Shown here: positions 16,303 to 24,867 of the stretch, in pieces | Position numbering within the stretch: position 1 is the stretch's first letter | Layout: the number at the start of each line of letters is the position of its first letter | Assembly: GCA_038233075.1 (NCBI GenBank) | Contig: JBBSMQ010000011.1 | Location: 62,001 to 126,000 of the forward strand | DNA length: 64,000 nt | Direction of reading: 5' to 3' | Source: Iamia sp038233075 | GTDB lineage: Bacteria > Actinomycetota > Acidimicrobiia > Acidimicrobiales > Iamiaceae | Program-made: the position numbers and the translations under genes | Notes under the pieces: model-generated | Database searches by the model: none | Told to the model about the DNA's origin: nothing | What the model saw: only the letters and a program-made list of their open reading frames with translations

Positions 16303-17397
16303 TCAGCCGTGGACCTGGACGCCGTCGATCCAGGTCTCGGTGCAGCGCAGGGTCGTCGGGTCCAAGGCGACCACGTCGGCGCGCCGACCCGAGGCCAGCG
16401 CCCCACGGTCCGGGAGGCTGAGCAGGGCGGCCGGGGTGGCCGAGGCGGCCCGTACCGCCCTCTCCAGGGAGACGCCAACGCGGGCCACGACGAAGCCCAC
16501 GGCTGCGTCCATGGTCAGGCTGCTGCCGGCGAGGGTCCCGTCGGCGAGGCGGGGGGCCCGGCTGTCGTGGACCAGGCCGAGTTCCTCCGCTCCCGCCGCC
16601 CGCCACGCCACCGCGTCGGTGACGAGCAGGATCCGGCCGTCGGGCTTGCACCGGAACGCGACATCGAGGGCCGCGGGGTGGACGTGCACCCCATCGGCGA
16701 TGAGCGACACCGCCACCCGGTCGTCGGTGAGGAAGGCCCCGACCAGGCCCGGTTCGCGATGGTGGAGCGGGGACATGGCGTTGTAGCCGTGGGTCACCAG
16801 GCGGGCACCGGCATCGATGGCGGCGGTGGCCTGGGCGATGGTGGCGTCGGAGTGGCCGACGGCGCAGAGTGTCCGACGCCCGGAGAGGGCGCGCACGGCG
16901 GCGACCGCACCGGGCCCCTCGGCGCCGAGGGTGACCAGGCGGACCACCGGCGGCAGCGACGCCAAGAGGTCCAGGTCCGGGTCTCGCACGTGATCGGGGG
17001 GGTGGGCCCCGAGGCGTCCGCCGAGGAAGGGCCCCTCCAGGTGGGCGCCCACGATGTGAGGCCGGGCCCCGGTGCGGCCCTGCGCCTCGGCCACCGAGGC
17101 CAGCCGAGCCGGGTAGTCCGCCCACGGACCGGTGATCAGGGTGGGGAGCCAGCTGGTGGTGCCCTGCGAGGCGAGCAGCGCGTCGAGGCGGTCCCATCCG
17201 GCGGGGTCGGCGGCGGCCACGTCGACGTCGTCGATGCCGTTCACCTGGACGTCGACGAAGCCGGGCGCCAGCACCCGGTCGGGCACGGGCCCGGTGGTGG
17301 GCACGACGGAGGTGATCTGGCCGTCATCCATCTCGACCAGCCCGGGGGAGAGCACACCCATGGGCGTCACCACCCGGGAGCCGGCCAGGACCGTCAC
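16303..17397 (-). CDS. nagA: N-acetylglucosamine-6-phosphate deacetylase
   Basis: 364-residue amidohydrolase that removes acetate from GlcNAc-6-phosphate in amino-sugar and cell-wall recycling. Visible motifs are VLAPGFVDVQVNG, the metal-ligand VGAHLEGPFLG, AVGHSDATIAQA, VTHGYNAMSPLHHREPG, IADGVHVHP and ILLVTDAVAW with the catalytic Asp, and LAGSSLTMDAAVG. Length is normal. No nagB or PTS gene is nearby. The divergent TetR gene starts 79 bp away and could regulate it, which is inference from position only. Confidence 0.92.
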   Translation of the reverse strand: MTVLAGSRVVTPMGVLSPGLVEMDDGQITSVVPTTGPVPDRVLAPGFVDVQVNGIDDVDVAAADPAGWDRLDALLASQGTTSWLPTLITGPWADYPARLASVAEAQGRTGARPHIVGAHLEGPFLGGRLGAHPPDHVRDPDLDLLASLPPVVRLVTLGAEGPGAVAAVRALSGRRTLCAVGHSDATIAQATAAIDAGARLVTHGYNAMSPLHHREPGLVGAFLTDDRVAVSLIADGVHVHPAALDVAFRCKPDGRILLVTDAVAWRAAGAEELGLVHDSRAPRLADGTLAGSSLTMDAAVGFVVARVGVSLERAVRAASATPAALLSLPDRGALASGRRADVVALDPTTLRCTETWIDGVQVHG

Positions 17398-17404
17398 CCG
17401 TCCG

Positions 17405-17410
17405 ACAGTA
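17405..17410 (-). promoter_or_regulatory. leaderless-type -10 box (TACTGT) of nagA
   Basis: TACTGT on the minus strand lies 7 bases before the nagA GTG at 17397. Confidence 0.5.
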
Positions 17411-17463
17411 CCGGTTACCGCGCCCGGTGGGGCCGGCCCGTCGATCGCCTCCGGTCAGACGGG

Positions 17464-17469
17464 TACCCT
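17464..17469 (+). promoter_or_regulatory. leaderless-type -10 box (TACCCT) of the TetR gene
   Basis: TACCCT ends 7 bases before the GTG at 17477. With the nagA box it makes a compact divergent promoter region. Confidence 0.5.
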
Positions 17470-17476
17470 GCTCCCG

Positions 17477-18100
17477 GTGACGACCGATGCGGCGGGGTCG
17501 ACCCGCGACGCCATCCTGGTCGAGGCGCGGCGCTGCTTCGCGGAGCGGGGCTTCGACGGGACGTCGCTCAACGACATCGCCGCCGGCGTCGGCATCCGAC
17601 GTCCGAGCATCCTCCACCACTTCCCCTCGAAGGAGGCCATCTACGCCGAGGTCTTCCTCGGGGTCATGGCCCAGTGGTCGGCCCAGGTGGAGGAGGCAGT
17701 CGAGGAGCCCTCGGCCGAGGGGTGGAACAAGGTCGATCACGTCATCACCGCCGGGTTCCGGTTCTTCCAGGAGAACCCCGACTTCGTCGGCATGGCCCGG
17801 CGGGAGGCGCTGGAGGGGGGCCGCCACCTGCCCATCGACCTGGGCAAGGTCCTGCGTCCACACTTCGAGCGGGCCGTGGCCTACTTCGAGCGGGAGATGG
17901 AGGCGGGCCACTTCCGCACCCACGACCCCGAGCAGCTCATCCTCTCCGGCTACGGCGCCTTGCTGACCTACTTCAGCGACGGACCGTTCCTCCAGGGGCT
18001 GCTGGCCCGGGACCCCTTCGCCCCCGAGGCCCTGGAGGCTCGCCTCCAGCACGTCCTGGCCCTCTTCCGCACCGCCCTGCTCCCCGAGACCGACCGCTGA
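17477..18100 (+). CDS. TetR/AcrR-family transcriptional regulator
   Basis: 207-residue regulator. The N-terminal helix-turn-helix is clear: AILVEARRCFAERGFDGTS, LNDIAAGVGIRRPSILHHF and PSKEAIYAEVF. The C-terminal ligand domain (about residues 65-200) is helical and contains FRFFQENPDFVGMARREAL, common in fatty-acid-type TetR regulators. The GTG start is chosen by the TACCCT box and the family start. It probably represses its own gene and may act on divergent nagA. Ligand unknown. Confidence 0.9.
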   Translation: MTTDAAGSTRDAILVEARRCFAERGFDGTSLNDIAAGVGIRRPSILHHFPSKEAIYAEVFLGVMAQWSAQVEEAVEEPSAEGWNKVDHVITAGFRFFQENPDFVGMARREALEGGRHLPIDLGKVLRPHFERAVAYFEREMEAGHFRTHDPEQLILSGYGALLTYFSDGPFLQGLLARDPFAPEALEARLQHVLALFRTALLPETDR

Positions 18101-18387
18101 CCGGCTCCACCCGCCCGCGAGCTGCTCACGATGACCCAAGGATCGACCACCGCCTCCTGGACCCGGTGTCGACGCTGGCGGCCGAGCTGGACAAGGCAGC
18201 GAGACGGTCCCTGGTCGGTGTGTACGTGCGCGGCTTGGCGGGCTGGAGGACCTGATCCCCCCGACAGAGAAACGCGCCGGTGTCGCCCGCGGTGGTGAAG
18301 ACGCCATCGGTTTGAGCCCTGGGCGACTCCGCAGCGTCAGCTGTCGGCCGGGTCAAGGCGTCTCTCGGAGAATCTTCTCGCACAGGG
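18101..18387. other. gene-free stretch before the HNH promoter
   Basis: About 290 bases without a supportable gene. A short plus-strand run (about 18166..18255, reading VSTLAAELDKAARRSLVGVY) has coding-like composition but no recognisable start signal or family, and may be a remnant. Confidence 0.4.
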
Positions 18388-18416
18388 TTGTGGTACGAAC
18401 GTCAGTTCGCTACGGT
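18388..18416 (+). promoter_or_regulatory. promoter of the HNH gene with a LexA-type SOS box
   Basis: CGAACGTCAGTTCG (18396..18409) fits the actinobacterial SOS box CGAAC-N4-GTTCG exactly. It sits in the 17-bp spacer between a -35-like TTGTGG (18388..18393) and a -10-like TACGGT (18411..18416). LexA bound there would block RNA polymerase, so the downstream HNH gene is probably induced by DNA damage. 13E12-family genes are known LexA targets in Mycobacterium tuberculosis. Confidence 0.75.
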
Positions 18417-18515
18417 GACCACATCCCTTCGAGGACCAGGGTTCGGGTCCTTCCGTTGATGTCGCATCGGGTCCCCGCCACTGGGGGTCCGGACTGTCCC
18501 TCGGAGGTGATGCCC

Positions 18516-20081
18516 GTGCCCACGATGACCGACTCGTCTCAGGACGCCGCGGGGATCCACGAGCGGCGTGACCTGGCCGACCGGCTGGAGACGATCGAGG
18601 CCGATCTGGCCGGCCTGGCGGATGAGCTGGTCCCTAAGCGAGTGTCGGCCCAGGCGCTGGCCCGGGTGGTGAGGTCGTTGGGCCGCATCGAGCGACGGGC
18701 CGGCGGGGCCCGGCTGGTGCTGACCAAGGCGGCGGCCGACCTTGGCTCGTGGAAGGCCCAGGGGTACCGGTCGCCCGAGGAGTGGGCCGCGCGGGTCAAC
18801 GGCACCACCACGAGCCAGGCCAGAGCCGACCTGCGCGCCTCCGGCCAGCTCGCCGCCCTGCCCTCGGCGCGGGCGGCGGTCGGCTCCGGCGAGGTGTCCA
18901 CCGACGCCGCCAAGGCGGTCGCCGAAGGGGCCTCCGCCGACCCCACAGCGGAGGGGGACCTGCTCGGCTCCGCCAAGGCCGGGGACCTGGGTGAGACCCG
19001 CGACAGGGCGCGCCGGGCCCGCCAACGAGCCGACGGGCGCGACGGGAAGGCTGCGCAGCGGATGCACCGCCGGCGGGCACTGCGCACCTGGCTCGAGCTC
19101 GACGGCGAGGGCCGGGGCTCGTGGAACGTGCCCCCCGAGTACCAGGCTCGGTTCCTCGCCGCCCTCGAGCCCTACCGGGCCGAGGCCTTCCGCCTCGCCC
19201 GCGACGCTGGACGCCGAGAGACCCCCGAAGCGCTCATGGCCGATGCCCTCGACCTCCTCGCCCGCGACACCCTCGCCGACCTCCACATCCCCGACCCGAC
19301 GGCCGATGTCGACGCGCCCGACCGGGGGCCACCGTCCAACGGAACGACCAACGAACCACCAGGGGCCACAGCCACCCCCACTCCCGGCGACCAGCCCGAT
19401 CGCGGGCGACAGTCCGACGGAGCGACTGACGAACCACCAGCGGCGACAGCCACGCGCACTCCCGGTGATCAGCCCGACGACGGGGCAGGTCGGGGCAACC
19501 CTCCAGCCGGCCCGGATGGCACCGCGTGCTCGAAGGGACCGCCGGCACCAGACGGATCCCACTCCGGCCCGGGTGCGGCGGCCTCGGGCGCCGACGCCCG
19601 CCCGGAGCGACGCCCGACCCAGAAGCCCCGGGGGGCGGGCAACCGGCGACCGCCGGCGCAGCTGGTGGTCCACGCCAGCTACGACGCCCTCGTACGCGGC
19701 TTCGCCCTCGACGGCGAGGTCTGCGAGATCCCCGGCCTCGGCCCCGTGCCCGTCGCCTTCGCCCGCTTCCTCGCTACCGACTGCCTCCTCAAGGTCGTCC
19801 TCACCGGCGCGTCCGACGTCACCGTCATCAGCAGCGAACGCCGGTACGTGCCCGCCACCCTCCGCCATGCTCTCGACGCCCGTGACACCGAGTGCGTGGT
19901 GCCCGGCTGCCACGCCCGCCACCACCTCGAGCGCGACCACTGGGGCACCGACTTCGCCAAGGGTGGCCCGACCTCACTCGCCAACCTGGCCCGGCTCTGC
20001 CGTTACCACCACTTCCTGAAGACCCACTGCGGCTGGAGGCTCTCCGGCGGTCCCGGCCACTGGCGGTTCGAACCACCATGA
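18516..20081 (+). CDS. 13E12/DUF222-family HNH endonuclease-like protein
   Basis: 521-residue protein with an N-terminal DUF222 helical domain (about residues 15-260) and a C-terminal HNH nuclease motif: CVVPGCHARHHLERDHWG, then NLARLCRYHHFLKT. A Pro/Thr/Gly-rich linker (about 265-380) includes two copies of a 26-residue repeat. The start is set at GTG 18516 because GGAGG lies 8 bases upstream; ATG 18510 and ATG 18525 are alternatives. The promoter has an SOS box. These genes are often multicopy in actinobacteria, and a truncated relative lies at 32851. Biological role of the family is unsettled. Confidence 0.88.
   Translation: MPTMTDSSQDAAGIHERRDLADRLETIEADLAGLADELVPKRVSAQALARVVRSLGRIERRAGGARLVLTKAAADLGSWKAQGYRSPEEWAARVNGTTTSQARADLRASGQLAALPSARAAVGSGEVSTDAAKAVAEGASADPTAEGDLLGSAKAGDLGETRDRARRARQRADGRDGKAAQRMHRRRALRTWLELDGEGRGSWNVPPEYQARFLAALEPYRAEAFRLARDAGRRETPEALMADALDLLARDTLADLHIPDPTADVDAPDRGPPSNGTTNEPPGATATPTPGDQPDRGRQSDGATDEPPAATATRTPGDQPDDGAGRGNPPAGPDGTACSKGPPAPDGSHSGPGAAASGADARPERRPTQKPRGAGNRRPPAQLVVHASYDALVRGFALDGEVCEIPGLGPVPVAFARFLATDCLLKVVLTGASDVTVISSERRYVPATLRHALDARDTECVVPGCHARHHLERDHWGTDFAKGGPTSLANLARLCRYHHFLKTHCGWRLSGGPGHWRFEPP
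19312..19467 (+). repeat. two 78-bp tandem repeats in the HNH gene linker
   Basis: Two degenerate in-frame copies, period 78 bp (for example GAACCACCAG at 19353 and 19431), encode a 26-residue Pro/Thr/Asp-rich unit. They lengthen the disordered linker between the DUF222 and HNH domains. Confidence 0.65.
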
Positions 20082-20230
20082 CCGCAGCGACCTCGGCTCC
20101 CGAGGGCGGGCAGGTAGGGCAGGGGTAAGGTCCCGCGCCGTGTCACCTGAGACTGTGTCGCACACCCTGTCCACCCAGGGGTCGACTGAAGGTGATCTCG
20201 GGTCTCACCGACAGGCAAGCGCGGCGCCGT

Positions 20231-21100
20231 TCAGGTATCGCAGGAGCAGGCCGTGCCGGCGAGGAAGGCATCGACCTCGATGAGCTGACGCCCCGGCGTG
20301 CCCCGGTTCCGAACGGTGACCGTGTGGGTCCCTCGGGTCATCAGGCGGTCGAACAGGATGCGCCTGGGACGAGCGTCGGGCGCGTAGGTGTTCACCGTCG
20401 TGACGCGTGCGCCGTCGACGAGGACCTCTGCGGCGCCGTGCCCCGGCCCTTGCGCCATGACGAGTCCGAAGTGGTTCCCGGCGGCGTAGGTCCGGGTGTA
20501 GGAGACGGTCGCTCCCGACTGGGTCGTCGCCAGGGCCTCCCCTCCGGACAGCTCCTCCCGCACCACCGTCGACCAGGCGGCACCCGGAGCCGACGACACC
20601 GCGCTGGCGTTGCGGCCGTAGGGGCTCCGACCGCTCTCCTGGACCACCGACACCCCGGCCGGCGCGTACGCTGACCCGGTGTTGCCGCTGCAGTCGTGGG
20701 CATCGACGCGCCAACCGCTGATCGTGGCTCCACCGAAGAAGCTGTCGTCGTAGTCGCTGTCGGTGACGCCGAGCTGGGTGATCGGCTCGTGGCTGGCCTC
20801 CTCGATCTCGCCCACGTCGTACTCAGTGGTGACCGAGTAGGTGAGCTGACACGACGTGTCATCGTCGGACCCGCCCCAGGCCAGCAAGCGCGGGACCTCG
20901 TAGGTGAAGCCGCTGCCGTCGTAGGGGTTGCCGTAGAGCTGGGTCCAGCGCTCGCTCGGACCGATCTGGCCTCCGACGCGGAACCCTGGCTGAGGCACCG
21001 TCACCTGCGGAGGAGTGGTGTCGCAACCGGTGAGACCCATCGCAACCACCAGGACCGCCGCAGCCAACGTCGCGGCCGACCGGAACCTGATCTTCTGCAG
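20231..21100 (-). CDS. secreted lipoprotein of unknown function
   Basis: 289-residue lipoprotein: basic start (QKIRFRS), hydrophobic core and lipobox VVAMGLTGC. The mature part is beta-rich. Its last 110 residues (TYTRTYAAGNHFGL-like, VLVDGARVTTVNTY, GTHTVTVRNRGTPGRQLIEVDAF) look like a beta-sandwich carbohydrate-binding or adhesion-type domain. No ATG, GTG or TTG begins the signal peptide. The best start is CTG at 21100, with AAGGG 7 bases upstream and a TACGAT -10-like box at 21132..21137. Function unknown, probably cell surface. Confidence 0.7.
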   Translation of the reverse strand: MQKIRFRSAATLAAAVLVVAMGLTGCDTTPPQVTVPQPGFRVGGQIGPSERWTQLYGNPYDGSGFTYEVPRLLAWGGSDDDTSCQLTYSVTTEYDVGEIEEASHEPITQLGVTDSDYDDSFFGGATISGWRVDAHDCSGNTGSAYAPAGVSVVQESGRSPYGRNASAVSSAPGAAWSTVVREELSGGEALATTQSGATVSYTRTYAAGNHFGLVMAQGPGHGAAEVLVDGARVTTVNTYAPDARPRRILFDRLMTRGTHTVTVRNRGTPGRQLIEVDAFLAGTACSCDT

Positions 21101-21207
21101 CGAACCACCCTTGGCTCGGGAACTCGGACAGATCGTAGCCCGGGGGTCTGGTCTGCGCCATGGGCCAGGTCCCGTCGAGTCCTGGAACCTCGGTCGAGGG
21201 GCGGCAG

Positions 21208-21213
21208 TAGGGT
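21208..21213 (+). promoter_or_regulatory. leaderless-type -10 box (TAGGGT) of the acyl-CoA synthetase gene
   Basis: TAGGGT lies 8 bases before GTG 21222. Confidence 0.55.
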
Positions 21214-21221
21214 CCGTCGCG

Positions 21222-23402
21222 GTGTCTGCTCCGTCCTCGTCGCGCACCCTGTCGGAAGCCGCATCGAAGGAGCTGCTGCGCCGCCACGGCGTGCCGCTGC
21301 TCGACGAGCGGGAGGTGGCCACGGCCGACGAGGCCGTCGTCGCGGCCACGGAGCTAGGCCTGCCGGTGGTGGTGAAGCTGTGCGGCGACGCCATCACCCA
21401 CAAGACCGAGCGGGGCCTGGTCCGGCTGGGCCTCGACGATCCGGACGCCGTGACGCGGGCGGGGTCCGAGCTCCTCGCCGCCGCCACCCCCGACGACGGC
21501 GAGGTGTCGCTGCTGGTGGCCCCCATGGTGAGGGGCAACCGGGAGCTCATTGCAGGGGTGGCGCGCGACCCGCAGTTCGGCCCCACCGTGCTGCTCGGCG
21601 TGGGCGGCATCCTGGCCGAAGCGGTGGGCGACGCGGTGGTGCGCCTGGTCCCGCTGACCCGGGCCGACGCCGAGGACATGATCGACGGGCTGGCCACTCA
21701 GGCCCTGATGGGCCCGTTCCGCGGCGAGCCCGCCGTCGATCGCGATGCCCTGTGCCAGGTCCTGCGCGGACTGTCCGCGGCCGTCGACGCCGACCCGACG
21801 ATCGCATCGATCGACCTCAACCCGCTCATCGTCGTCGACGGCCGGCCCATCGCCGTCGACGCCCTGGTCGAGCGGACCGACCCCCCGCCCTCCTCACCGG
21901 AGCCCGGCGGCAGAGCGGTCCCGTCAGCGCCGACGGCGGAGCAGATGCGCGCCCTGTTCGAACCGAAGGGCGTGATCGTGGCCGGTGCCTCAACCCACCC
22001 CGGCAAGTTCGGCTTCGTCAGCCTCCACAACATCCTCGCCTGCGGCTACCAGGGCCGGGTGTTCGCCACCAACCGGGATGGGGCCGAGGTGCTCGGCATC
22101 ACGTCGGTCACCGACATCGACCAGATCGCCGACGGGGAGGCCGACCTCGTCTTCGTCTGCACCCCGGCCGCGGCCAACCCGGACCTGCTGCGAGCCGCGG
22201 CCGCCAAGGGCGTGCGCGCCGCCTTCCTCACCTCAGCCGGCTACGGCGAGGCCGGCGACGAGGGCCGCGCCGCCCAGGACGAGCTGGTGGCCCTGTGCGA
22301 CGAGCTCGGCGTCCTGCTGGCCGGTCCCAACGGCCAGGGCGTGGTGTCGACCCCGGTGTCGCTGTGCGCCCAGATCGTGGCCCCCAACCCGCCCCCCGGG
22401 CGCATCGCGGTGGCCAGCCAGTCCGGCAACTTCGTGTCCAGCTTCGAGAACCTGGCAGTGGCCACCGGCATCGGCATCAGCCGGGCGGTGAGCGCCGGCA
22501 ACGCCGCCGCCGTCGACATCCCGGACTACCTGGAGCACTTCGCCGACGACCCCGCCACCGCCGTCGGCCTGGCCTACGTCGAGGGCGTGCCCGACGGGGC
22601 CCGCTTCGCCCGACGCATCGGCGCCGTGGCCCGCCGCAAGCCGTTGGTGCTGCTGAAGGGCGGGGCCACCGCCGGGGGTCAGTCGGCCGCGGCCAGCCAC
22701 ACCGGCTCGCTGGCCACCGACGACCGGGTCTTCGACGGGGCCTGTCGCCAGGCCGGTGCCAGTCGCGCTACCAGCGTGGAGGACGCGTTCGAGGCCGCCG
22801 CCACCTTCGCCACCCAACCCTTGCCGGCCGGGCCCCGGACGGCCGTGCTCACCACCGCCGGCGGCTGGGGGGTGGTGTGCGCCGACGCCATCACCCGGTC
22901 GACCCTGGTGCTGGCCCCCATGCCCGATGATCTCCGGGCTGCGATCGACGAGAAGCTGCCGCCCCGGTGGAGCCGGGCCAACCCCATCGACCTGGCCGGG
23001 GGCGAGACCCGCGACACCATCCCCGAGGTCATGGCCCTGGTCGCCGGCCACCCCGAGGTCGATGCCGTCGTCTACCTGGGCCTCGGCATCCAGTCCAACC
23101 AGGCCCGGCTGATGCGGGAGGGCGCGTTCCACCCCGACCACGGCCTCGCGCGCATCGTCGACTACCACGAGCGCCAGGACGCCCGCTTCGCCCAGGCCGC
23201 GGCCGACATCTCCGATGCCACCGGGAAACCGGTGCTCTGCGCCACCGAGCTGGCGGTGGCCGATCCCGACAACGCCGGTCCGGCCACCGTCGTGTCCACC
23301 GGTCGGGTCTGCTACCCCTCGGCCGACCGGGCGGTGCGGGCCCTGGAGCACCTCTGGGGTCGAGCCCGGTTCCTGGCCCGCCACGGTTCGCACGGTTCCT
23401 GA
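21222..23402 (+). CDS. NDP-forming acyl-CoA synthetase (acetate-CoA ligase type, fused)
   Basis: 726-residue single-chain ligase of the NDP-forming acyl-CoA synthetase superfamily, which interconverts acyl-CoA and acid with NDP/NTP. Domain order is ATP-grasp subunit first (residues 1-225; ELLRRHGVPLLDE, VVVKLCGDAITHKTERG, IDLNPLIV), then the CoA-binding and ligase domains (from about 245; RALFEPKGVIVAGASTHPGK, VFVCTPAAANPD). The phosphohistidine region is ASHTGSLATDDRVFDGA near 490. The order is swapped relative to many archaeal Acd enzymes but is common in actinobacteria. Substrate unknown. Confidence 0.88.
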   Translation: MSAPSSSRTLSEAASKELLRRHGVPLLDEREVATADEAVVAATELGLPVVVKLCGDAITHKTERGLVRLGLDDPDAVTRAGSELLAAATPDDGEVSLLVAPMVRGNRELIAGVARDPQFGPTVLLGVGGILAEAVGDAVVRLVPLTRADAEDMIDGLATQALMGPFRGEPAVDRDALCQVLRGLSAAVDADPTIASIDLNPLIVVDGRPIAVDALVERTDPPPSSPEPGGRAVPSAPTAEQMRALFEPKGVIVAGASTHPGKFGFVSLHNILACGYQGRVFATNRDGAEVLGITSVTDIDQIADGEADLVFVCTPAAANPDLLRAAAAKGVRAAFLTSAGYGEAGDEGRAAQDELVALCDELGVLLAGPNGQGVVSTPVSLCAQIVAPNPPPGRIAVASQSGNFVSSFENLAVATGIGISRAVSAGNAAAVDIPDYLEHFADDPATAVGLAYVEGVPDGARFARRIGAVARRKPLVLLKGGATAGGQSAAASHTGSLATDDRVFDGACRQAGASRATSVEDAFEAAATFATQPLPAGPRTAVLTTAGGWGVVCADAITRSTLVLAPMPDDLRAAIDEKLPPRWSRANPIDLAGGETRDTIPEVMALVAGHPEVDAVVYLGLGIQSNQARLMREGAFHPDHGLARIVDYHERQDARFAQAAADISDATGKPVLCATELAVADPDNAGPATVVSTGRVCYPSADRAVRALEHLWGRARFLARHGSHGS

Positions 23403-23458
23403 GGTGACCGCTCCTCGTCCGGTGCAGGTCATCGGTGGGACGCGCCGGGGACGGCCCG

Positions 23459-24256
23459 ATGTCTGAGGAGGGCACCCGGTCCGGGGAGACGCCGTCGGAG
23501 GAGCCCTCGTCCGAGGAGCACCCGTCGGGGGGGCCGCCGTCCGAGGAGGCGCCGTCGGACGGGCCCCCGCCCGAGGGGCCACTGCCCGACGAGCTGCTCG
23601 CCATGGAGGCGGACCTGCTCCGCCTCGACGAGGAGGGAGTCCTGCCCATGTTCCCCCTGGGCTCGGTCCTCGTCCCCTCGATGATCCTGCCCCTGCACGT
23701 CTTCGAGCACCGGTACCGGCGCCTGGTTCGGGACTGCCTCAGCACCACGCCCGAGTTCGGCGTGGTCCTCATCGAGCGGGGCGGGGAGGTGGGCGGGGGC
23801 GACGTCCGCGCCGATGTGGGCACCGTGGCCCGGATCATCGAGGGCGCCGAGCTCCCCGACGGACGCTTCGCCATCCAGGCGGTGGGCACCCGCCGCATCC
23901 GCATCCGGCGCTGGCTGGAGGACGCCCCCTACCCCCGGGCGGTGGTGGAGGAATGGCCCGACGATCCCGGACCGGCGGGGTCTGACGCGACGGCCCGGCG
24001 TGACGTGGTCGTGGCCCGTCTCCAGCGCGCACTGACCCTCCAGCTCGAGACCGGTCAGCCCGGACCCGACCCCGCCATCGAGCTGAGCGAGGACCCCGAG
24101 GTCGCCAGCCACCAGGTCACGGCCCTGGCCCCCCTCGGTCCCCACGACCGCCAGGCGCTCCTGGTCACCCCGGGGACGGCCGCCCGCCTCGAACGGGCCG
24201 CCGCGCTCCTGAGCGATGCCATCGAGCTGCTGGAGGCCCAGCAGGACCTTCGCTGA
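23459..24256 (+). CDS. LON N-terminal (PUA-like) domain protein
   Basis: 265-residue protein with the Lon substrate-binding domain but no ATPase or protease. After a 50-residue Ser/Glu/Pro/Gly-rich disordered N-terminus, the domain begins VLPMFPLGSVLVPSMILPLH and VFEHRYRRLVRDCL, followed by FGVVLIERG and VGTVARIIEGAELPDGRF. Standalone LON-domain proteins are widespread and their role is unclear; they may bind unfolded proteins. It starts 56 bp after the acyl-CoA synthetase gene. ATG 23459 is preferred over GTG 23435 on spacing. Confidence 0.85.
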   Translation: MSEEGTRSGETPSEEPSSEEHPSGGPPSEEAPSDGPPPEGPLPDELLAMEADLLRLDEEGVLPMFPLGSVLVPSMILPLHVFEHRYRRLVRDCLSTTPEFGVVLIERGGEVGGGDVRADVGTVARIIEGAELPDGRFAIQAVGTRRIRIRRWLEDAPYPRAVVEEWPDDPGPAGSDATARRDVVVARLQRALTLQLETGQPGPDPAIELSEDPEVASHQVTALAPLGPHDRQALLVTPGTAARLERAAALLSDAIELLEAQQDLR

Positions 24257-24383
24257 CCACAGCGTCAGACACGGACCGTGGGCCGGCGCGCGCCCATCGA
24301 CCCAGGTCGGCCTACCGTCGGCGAAGGGGGCATGCTGTGTCGTCCGCCGTCGTCGGGGGAGGGGGTCGGTGTCCGCACGGTGC

Positions 24384-24412
24384 TTGCACCACCGGAGCGC
24401 GGCAGGTAGGAA
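24384..24412 (+). promoter_or_regulatory. possible promoter upstream of the small-protein cluster
   Basis: TTGCAC (24384..24389), 17 bp, then TAGGAA (24407..24412). The -35 and spacing are good but the last base of the -10 is not T. It would give a leader of about 60 bases for the gene at 24480. Confidence 0.3.
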
Positions 24413-24479
24413 GGGCCGACCCGGGCTCCATCCGGGACATCCGGCCGCGCCGGACGGGACGACGTGACGGAGACTCCGA

Positions 24480-24821
24480 GTGGCCCAGGGTCAGAGCGAG
24501 ACAGGCAAGGACCGAGGCCCCAAGGAGAGCGCCACGGAGATCTTCGGTCTCGTCCGGGACTACGCCAAGCAGGAGACCGTCGAGCCACTCAAGGGCCTGG
24601 TCAGCTACCTCAAGTGGGGTCTGATCGGGTCGTTGTTGGTCGCCATCGGCGTCGTCGAGCTGGTGATCGCCATCCTCCGCGCCGTCCAGGCCGAGGGGGG
24701 CACCGTGCTCGACGGGCGCTGGAGCTTCGTGGCCTACTTCGCCACCCTGGTGGTGGCGACGGTCGTCCTCCTCCTCGCCAAACGGGGGATGTCCTCCGGC
24801 TCCTCGGGCTCGGACTCGTGA
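24480..24821 (+). CDS. small two-TM membrane protein, holin/Phage_holin_3-like style
   Basis: 113 residues from GTG. A soluble amphipathic N-terminus (EIFGLVRDYAKQETVEPLKG) precedes two membrane helices (about 45-67, GLIGSLLVAIGVVELVIAIL; about 80-100, FVAYFATLVVATVVLLLA) and a Ser/Gly tail. This layout matches the actinobacterial proteins annotated as phage-holin-family or putative Actinobacteriota holin-like integral membrane proteins, which are chromosomal and not linked to lysis here. First of three small genes preceding trmI. Confidence 0.65.
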   Translation: MAQGQSETGKDRGPKESATEIFGLVRDYAKQETVEPLKGLVSYLKWGLIGSLLVAIGVVELVIAILRAVQAEGGTVLDGRWSFVAYFATLVVATVVLLLAKRGMSSGSSGSDS

Positions 24822-24867
24822 CCCCGACCCGACCCGATCCCACCCGCCCCCCCAGGGAGCTCGCCTG

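Noticed and set aside
17398..17476. TetR operator between nagA and the regulator
   Set aside because: ACCGGT is palindromic, but the flanks match poorly, and a site this short is expected by chance in GC-rich DNA.
18126..18383. Possible 85-residue minus-strand protein upstream of the HNH gene
   Set aside because: No ribosome site, no family resemblance, and it overlaps the HNH gene's upstream control region.
20082..20230. Possible small RNA or terminator between the HNH gene and the lipoprotein
   Set aside because: Only short, poorly paired inverted segments (around CCTGAGAC and GTCTCACC) were seen. Not enough to call.
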